The translations under genes and the position numbers were made by a program. Positions 59,522 through 64,000 of a stretch of 64,000 bases of DNA are shown in pieces (the stretch's first letter is position 1; every line of letters begins with the position of its first letter). Below the pieces are notes generated by a model. The model saw only the letters and a program-made list of their open reading frames with translations. It was not told where the DNA came from and searched no databases. The DNA is from Falsiroseomonas sp051859025 (GTDB taxonomy: Bacteria > Pseudomonadota > Alphaproteobacteria > Acetobacterales > Acetobacteraceae), in contig NZ_JBHYGL010000001.1 in assembly GCF_051859025.1 (NCBI RefSeq), forward strand, positions 248,001 to 312,000, read 5' to 3'.

Positions 59522-60882
59522 GTGGTACTCCGCGCCGGGACCGGCAGCGTGATCCGCACGCGCAGCCCGCCCTGCGCCGCTTCCTCCAGCCGCAATTCGC
59601 CGCCATAGGCCCGGATGATGTCGTCCGCGATGGCCAGGCCGAGGCCCGTGCCGCTGCGGTCGGGGTCGAGCCGGACGCCGCGTGCCAGGGCGGCGGCGCG
59701 ATGCTCCGCGGGGATGCCAGGGCCGTCATCCTCGATCAGCAGCACCACCGCGCCATCCGCCTCCTCCCCCGTGATGCGCAATTCGGACCGCGCCCATTTC
59801 GCCGCATTCTCCAGCAGCGCGCCGAGCAGTTCGGTCAGGTCGCCCTCATCCACCGGGGCCAGCAGCGCCGCCGGGATGTCCTGGCGCCAGGCGAGGTCGC
59901 CGCCCGCCGGCATCCGGGCCAGCGCCCCGGCGATGCGCGCGACGGCGGGGGCTAGGGGCGTGGGGCCGCTGCGGGGGCCGGGGCCGCGTATATGGGCGCG
60001 CGCCAATTCGCGCGTGACGCGCGCATCGATGCCGGCCGTCACCTCCTCGATCGCTGCGGCGGCCTCGGCCTCTCCGCGGTCGCGCAATTCCCGCGTCCGG
60101 GCGCCGAGCAAGGCGAGGGGCGTGCGCAGCCCATGCGCCAGGTCGGCCGCGCGTTCGCGTGCCAGGCGGGTGCTGTGGCGCTGTGCGTCCAGCAGCGCGT
60201 CGAAATCGGCGGCGAGTTCCTCCAGCTCCGCCGGCAGGGCCCCGCCCAGCCGGTCCCGCCGCCCCGCCCGCAGGTCCCGCAGCGCGCGGCGGGCGCGCCG
60301 CACCGGCCAGAGCGCGATGGCCCCCTGCAGGGCGAAGGCGGCCATCAGCCCCGCGCCGATGCTGGCCAGCACCGGCAGCAGATCCATCACGAAGGCCCGG
60401 TTGGCGGCTTCCATCACCTTGCGGTCCATCGCCACGGCCACGCGGTAGCGGGCTTGCGTGCCTGCCCCGTCATCCACCCATCGTGCCAGCACGATCATCT
60501 TGCCGCGCTCCGGCCCGGTGACGATGTGGCGCTGTCGTTCGCCGCCGCGCAGCGCATCCGGCGCCAGCGGGATATCGAACCCCGCGAGGGAGGGGGAGCG
60601 CAGCGCCGCGCCGGTATCCTCGTTCCGCACCTGCCAGTAGAGGCCGGACATCGGTTCCAGGAAGCGGGGGTCGGGCAGCGGCTGCACCGTAAGGGTCGCG
60701 GCCCCGTCCCGCGCCGCCACGCCGCGGGCGAGGAAGCGGAGATCCGCATCCAGCTCCGCCAGCAACTCCCGCTCCACATGCCGCTCGAACAACCCCTGCA
60801 CGGCGCCGCCGACGGCGCCGGCGGCGGCCAGCGCCGTCACCACCGCGACGATGGCGAAGCGCGCGCGGAGCGACCGCGTCAC
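59518..60882 (-). CDS. Two-component sensor histidine kinase (HAMP, PhoQ/QseC-like)
   Basis: A 454-residue membrane kinase. Helices at about 8-30 and 166-190 flank a 135-residue periplasmic sensor. HAMP (VRRARRALRDLRAG) leads into the dimerisation helix with His250 in DLAHGLRTPLALLG. The ATPase part has LLENAAKWARSELRI (N box), IEDDGPGIP (G1) and SGTGLGLAIADDIIRAYGG (G2). It starts with GTG, 22 bp after the stop of the OmpR-type regulator gene, its partner. The last residues PARSTT and the TAG stop run into the terminal repeat of the MITE-like element, so the C-terminus may have been altered by that insertion. Confidence 0.9.
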   Translation of the reverse strand: MTRSLRARFAIVAVVTALAAAGAVGGAVQGLFERHVERELLAELDADLRFLARGVAARDGAATLTVQPLPDPRFLEPMSGLYWQVRNEDTGAALRSPSLAGFDIPLAPDALRGGERQRHIVTGPERGKMIVLARWVDDGAGTQARYRVAVAMDRKVMEAANRAFVMDLLPVLASIGAGLMAAFALQGAIALWPVRRARRALRDLRAGRRDRLGGALPAELEELAADFDALLDAQRHSTRLARERAADLAHGLRTPLALLGARTRELRDRGEAEAAAAIEEVTAGIDARVTRELARAHIRGPGPRSGPTPLAPAVARIAGALARMPAGGDLAWRQDIPAALLAPVDEGDLTELLGALLENAAKWARSELRITGEEADGAVVLLIEDDGPGIPAEHRAAALARGVRLDPDRSGTGLGLAIADDIIRAYGGELRLEEAAQGGLRVRITLPVPARSTT

Positions 60883-60904
60883 GGCCCCTCCCGGCGCGAC
60901 TGCG

Positions 60905-61567
60905 TCACGGCGCGTCCCCGATCACATAGCCATGGCCGCGCCGGGTGCGGATGGCGGTGGCGCCGACCTTCCGGCGCAGGCGCGCGACCAGGGCTTCCAC
61001 CGCATTGTCGCCGCGATCCGCTTCCTCCGCATACAGGTGCTCGGTGAGTTCGGTCTGATGCACGGCGCGGCCGGGATGGTGCATGAGGTAGGCGAGCAGC
61101 CGGAATTCCAGGGGCGTCAGCTCCACCTCCTCCCCGCCCCTGGTCAGGCGCCGGGCGCGGAGGTCGAGGGCGAGGTCGCCGGCGCGCAGCATGTTGGTGG
61201 CGCGGCCGGCGGAACGGCGCAGCACGGCGCGCAGCCGGGCGAGCACTTCCTCCATCGCGAAGGGCTTGACGATGTAGTCGTCGGCGCCGGCGTCGATCGC
61301 CTCCACCCGGGTGGACCAGGTGCCGCGGGCCGACAGGACCAGGATGGGGAAGGCGACGCCTTCCGCGCGCCAGCGGCGGATCAGCGACAGCCCGTCCAGC
61401 CCGGGCAGGCCGAGGTCGAGGATGGCGGCGTCGAAGGGCTCCACCCCGCCGCGCTGCCAGGCGGTGGCGCCATCGGCCGCGTGTTCGGCCGCGAAGCCGG
61501 CGGCCGCCAGGGCGCGCAGCAGATCCTGCGCGATGCCGGCCTCATCCTCCACCACCAGAACCCGCAT
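60905..61567 (-). CDS. Two-component response regulator, OmpR/PhoP family
   Basis: A 220-residue regulator. The receiver domain has the acidic pocket VVEDEA, phosphorylation site Asp51 (ILDLGLPGLDGL), Ser/Thr in VLSARG and Lys in YIVKPF. The C-terminal winged-helix has LTPLEFRLLAYLMHHPGRAV, TELTEHLYAEEADRGDNAVEALVARLRRKVG and IRTRRGHGYVIG, close to QseB/PhoP. It works with the kinase encoded 22 bp downstream. Targets unknown. Confidence 0.92.
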   Translation of the reverse strand: MRVLVVEDEAGIAQDLLRALAAAGFAAEHAADGATAWQRGGVEPFDAAILDLGLPGLDGLSLIRRWRAEGVAFPILVLSARGTWSTRVEAIDAGADDYIVKPFAMEEVLARLRAVLRRSAGRATNMLRAGDLALDLRARRLTRGGEEVELTPLEFRLLAYLMHHPGRAVHQTELTEHLYAEEADRGDNAVEALVARLRRKVGATAIRTRRGHGYVIGDAP

Positions 61568-61704
61568 CGCGCCCGCCCGCCCTCCACCAGTATCGCCCCC
61601 GCTTGGCCGCTGGCCGGGTGATGCCGCCGTAGCCCATCGTGGCTGACATCACGCTGACAGCGCGCGTCAGCGTCGCGGGGCCATGCACTGCTACCCGGAC
61701 GCGC

Positions 61705-62721
61705 ATGTCCTACCAGAACATGAAGATCGCCGCGCGCATCCCGGCAAGCCCCTGCCGGCTGTGCGGTGGCACCGAACGGCAGGTGCTGGCGACGCGCGGG
61801 CGGGGGATGGAGCCCCTGACCACCGTGGTCTGCCGCGGCTGTGGCCTGGTGAGCCACCACCCGCTGCCGGACCCGGCGGAGGTCGCCGCCTTCTACGCCA
61901 CGCGCTACCGCGTCGCCTACAAGGGGGGGTGGGAGCCGAAGCGGAAGCACGCGCTGCGGGCGCTGCGGGGCGCCATCGCGCGGGCCGGGCGCCTTGCGCC
62001 GCTGCTGAAGCCGGGCGCGCGGGTGCTGGATGTGGGCGCATCCTCCGGCGAGTTCACCTATGTGATGCAGCGCGCGGGCTTCGCGGCGAGCGGCATCGAA
62101 CCCAACCTCGGCTATGGCGATTTCGCGCGCCGGACCTACGGGGTGGCGGTGCAGACCGGGGGGCTGGAGGAGGCGGGGGTGGTGCCCGGCAGCCTCGACC
62201 TGGTGACGCTGAACCATGTGCTGGAGCACCTGGCCGATCCCTGGGACGCGCTGGCGCGGATCGAGGGTTGGCTGGCGCCGGGCGGCCTGCTGTTCATCGA
62301 GGTGCCGAACCTGCTGGGCGTGCGCAAGCAGGCGGCGAACACCTTCCACACCGCGCATATCTGGAACTTCACGCCGCAGACGCTGGCCATGGTGGCGTGG
62401 CAGGCGGGCTTCGCCGCGCTGACCCGACAGGAGCTGGAGGGCACGTCCATGGTGCTGCGCCGCCGCCATGGCGGGGATACGCCGCCCCTGGGCGCGGATG
62501 CCGCGCTGGCGGAAAGGCTGGCCGTGCAGGTCGCCACCGCGGGCAGCCCGCTGCGCTATCTGCTGTCCGGCGCGCCGATCCGGCGGCGGCTGGACCGGCT
62601 GCGGCGGAACATCGGGGAACGCATGGTCTGCGGGCGCCATGCCTCCGTCCGCGCCATGGCGGATGCGGTGCTGGATGGCGCGCTGCCGTCGGTGCGGGGG
62701 AGGGACAGCGCGCCCGGTTGA
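61705..62721 (+). CDS. Class I SAM-dependent methyltransferase with N-terminal zinc-ribbon
   Basis: A 338-residue protein. A C-x2-C pair near the start (PCRLCGG) and a second (VVCRGCGLVSHHPLPDPAEVAAFYATRY) form a zinc-ribbon like that of sugar C-methyltransferases. The SAM-binding fold follows: RVLDVGASSGEFTYVMQRAG (motif I), LDLVTLNHVLEHLADPWDAL and PGGLLFIEVPN. Members methylate nucleotide sugars, glycans or small metabolites. The ATG at 61705 (MSYQNM) is chosen; one at 61720 and a GTG at 61639 are alternatives. It diverges from the response regulator gene and stands alone. Confidence 0.83.
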   Translation: MSYQNMKIAARIPASPCRLCGGTERQVLATRGRGMEPLTTVVCRGCGLVSHHPLPDPAEVAAFYATRYRVAYKGGWEPKRKHALRALRGAIARAGRLAPLLKPGARVLDVGASSGEFTYVMQRAGFAASGIEPNLGYGDFARRTYGVAVQTGGLEEAGVVPGSLDLVTLNHVLEHLADPWDALARIEGWLAPGGLLFIEVPNLLGVRKQAANTFHTAHIWNFTPQTLAMVAWQAGFAALTRQELEGTSMVLRRRHGGDTPPLGADAALAERLAVQVATAGSPLRYLLSGAPIRRRLDRLRRNIGERMVCGRHASVRAMADAVLDGALPSVRGRDSAPG

Positions 62722-62917
62722 GGGGAGCCGTGGGTGCGTGATGGGGATGGGGTTGAGGGAGGCGTTCGATACTATGCAGATGACGGCGGGCTTGGCGCCC
62801 AGCTTGAGAACAGGGCGGCTGTCGGGGGTCACGACAGCTATGTTGGGCTCGGGCGGAAGTCGTTGAGCGCGCGCGATAGTTGCACTAACGGGTGCATACG
62901 ATGGGAGACGTTTAGCG

Positions 62918-63610
62918 ATGCACCCAATTGAGATAAATCTCGCCGACTGGAAAAAATGTCTTGTGCCAAATATTCCAGTTGCTGGGTTAATTTCGCGAAA
63001 TCCTATTGTTTATAAGTGGAAAGCGCCGTTTCGTGTTTGGATGTTACGTGAAGTAACATTTTGGAGATTTCATGACTTGGCATCGCAGTCGTTTTCGCTG
63101 CATAATGCGGGGCATGGGCTTGGCTCGCGGATTCTTCTGCGGAGTGGATTAGAAACCTTATCGGTACTCATATATCTAAATCAAATTATTCAGCGCGTGA
63201 TCGATGGTGCAATTTCGTTCAGTGCCTTCGGTGAAACGACTTCAAAATTGCTGCTTGGATCACGCGACGGGTCCACTCACCTTGCAGCCGTCAATATTCT
63301 GACAGTGCTTGAGAAATGCGAAAAACGATATCCTGGTATAGCGGTGATGTATGGCCGAATGTCGGAGAGCGCCCACCCAAATTATGAAGGTATGATGGCT
63401 GGTTACTCAAGTACAAATTATTCTGAATATGAGACTGTTTTTGCTAATAGATGGATGGAGCTCTATGGCGGCACACATCTTGATGCACTGCAAATGTGCA
63501 TGGAGACGTTTCTGCACGAATATGACGAGGTTTGGCCGCCACTAATTGAAAATTTTGAGCGATGGATTGAGGCAAACGATCAGACGCTTGAACGGATGAG
63601 CGACGGGTGA
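62918..63610 (+). CDS. AT-rich gene for a protein of unknown function (possibly HEPN/DUF5677-like)
   Basis: A 230-residue protein with no signal peptide or membrane helix. The codons are strongly AT-rich (runs such as AAATCAAATTATTCAGCG) in a GC-rich surround, which marks recent acquisition. LASQSFSLHNAGHGLGSRILLRSGLETLSVLIYLNQII and YPGIAVMYGRMSESAHPNYEGMMAG recall helical DUF5677/HEPN-like proteins, where an R-x-x-E-x-H-like set may act on RNA; the resemblance is loose. Such orphan AT-rich genes often belong to defence or mobile islands, but no partner gene is visible. The last codons run to within 4 bp of the convergent lipocalin gene. Confidence 0.65.
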   Translation: MHPIEINLADWKKCLVPNIPVAGLISRNPIVYKWKAPFRVWMLREVTFWRFHDLASQSFSLHNAGHGLGSRILLRSGLETLSVLIYLNQIIQRVIDGAISFSAFGETTSKLLLGSRDGSTHLAAVNILTVLEKCEKRYPGIAVMYGRMSESAHPNYEGMMAGYSSTNYSEYETVFANRWMELYGGTHLDALQMCMETFLHEYDEVWPPLIENFERWIEANDQTLERMSDG

Positions 63611-63613
63611 TCT

Positions 63614-64000
63614 TCAAGGGCTACGCGTCGACCACATCCTTGCTCCCGCCTGGTTCTCCTCCCGCCTTAACCTTCCCACCTCAAATTCCTGCCCCCGAGC
63701 CACCTCCACCGCCGCCGCGTAATCCGCCTCGCTCATCGCCGCCGTCCGCGACAGCACCCACAGGAAATTCCGCCCCGGAGCCCCCACCACGGCCCAGCGG
63801 TAATCCGGGTCGAGCCCGATCACCCAGTAGTCGCCGTAGAAGGGCCAGAAGAAGGTCACCCTCAGTTTGGCGTTGCCGCTGCCGTCCACGGCATAGGCGC
63901 TGGCGGTGGCGACCTGTTCCTCCCCGCGCAGATCCTGGCAGCGGTTGACCACGCCGATCGTGCCGTCGGGCCGCGCCGTGTAGGTGGCGGTGGTGGCGCG
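63614..64000 (-). CDS. Lipocalin (Blc family), C-terminal part; 5' end outside window
   Basis: The visible frame of about 128 codons runs from the right edge of the window to the stop at 63614. ATTATYTARPDGTIGVVNRC is followed by GNAKLRVTFFWPFYGDYWVI, GLDPDYRWAVVGAPGRNFLW and VLSRTAAMSEADYAAAV, the canonical Blc/apolipoprotein-D-like pattern. Bacterial lipocalins are outer-membrane lipoproteins or periplasmic proteins that bind lysophospholipids and fatty acids. The signal peptide must be beyond the window. The last residues are somewhat longer than in E. coli Blc. Confidence 0.88.
   Translation of the reverse strand, partial: RATTATYTARPDGTIGVVNRCQDLRGEEQVATASAYAVDGSGNAKLRVTFFWPFYGDYWVIGLDPDYRWAVVGAPGRNFLWVLSRTAAMSEADYAAAVEVARGQEFEVGRLRREENQAGARMWSTRSP

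Noticed and set aside
1..64000. tRNA, rRNA or a prophage
   Set aside because: No cloverleaf, rRNA-like stretch, integrase or phage structural gene was seen on either strand. This was by eye, so a tRNA scan would be needed to be certain.

Overview
The window is about 64 kb of high-GC DNA with dense, often 4-bp-overlapping genes. Bug/TctC-type receptors with twin-arginine-like leaders, a TRAP transporter, a hut cluster using the HutF route, opine/D-hydroxyproline-oxidase-like flavoprotein subunits and an alphaproteobacterial-looking Fur/Irr-like box all suggest an alphaproteobacterium. The best fit is an environmental Acetobacteraceae (Roseomonas-like). The genus is an inference from gene content only. 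I saw no rRNA, tRNA or CRISPR.

Layout: 0-4.2 kb holds the end of a sugar-nucleotide epimerase gene and a four-gene siderophore-type ABC importer behind an iron-box-like site. 4.2-5.8 kb is an AtzE/AtzG-type amidase pair. 5.8-17.8 kb is a surface-glycan region: a GT2+GT4-like fusion, a beta-rich protein of unknown function, an 1853-residue multidomain glycosyltransferase and a phosphotransferase-fold protein. The large protein carries two galectin-like modules, a GT31-like domain and a second GT2-like domain, and is the most unusual object here. 17.8-21.4 kb has a cold-shock gene, a small conserved protein with repeat arrays, a LOG-family protein and a beta-CASP RNase-like protein.

21.4-30.4 kb is catabolic: a three-subunit flavoprotein/[2Fe-2S] amine oxidase set with a Bug receptor, then TRAP DctQM/DctP around a mandelate-racemase-type enolase, then a sulfofructose-kinase-like PfkB gene. 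30.4-37.1 kb is a DeoR-led operon (HAD phosphatase, phosphonate/phosphate-type ABC importer, glycerol-3-phosphate dehydrogenase). 37.1-40.7 kb is a cyanate uptake and cyanase operon. 40.8-44.5 kb has an Rrf2 regulator divergent from a Bug receptor/MOSC/EamA row. 44.5-47.5 kb is a decayed zone with a frameshifted IS1380-family transposase.

47.7-56.3 kb is the histidine utilisation locus: hutU-hutH-hutI-thioesterase one way and hutC-hutF-SDR-GNAT the other, with a perfect 18-bp palindrome between them. 56.4-61.6 kb holds a large HWE-type sensor kinase and an OmpR-type two-component pair, separated by a 180-bp MITE-like element whose end supplies a stop codon. 61.7-64 kb has a methyltransferase, an AT-rich probably acquired gene and part of a lipocalin.
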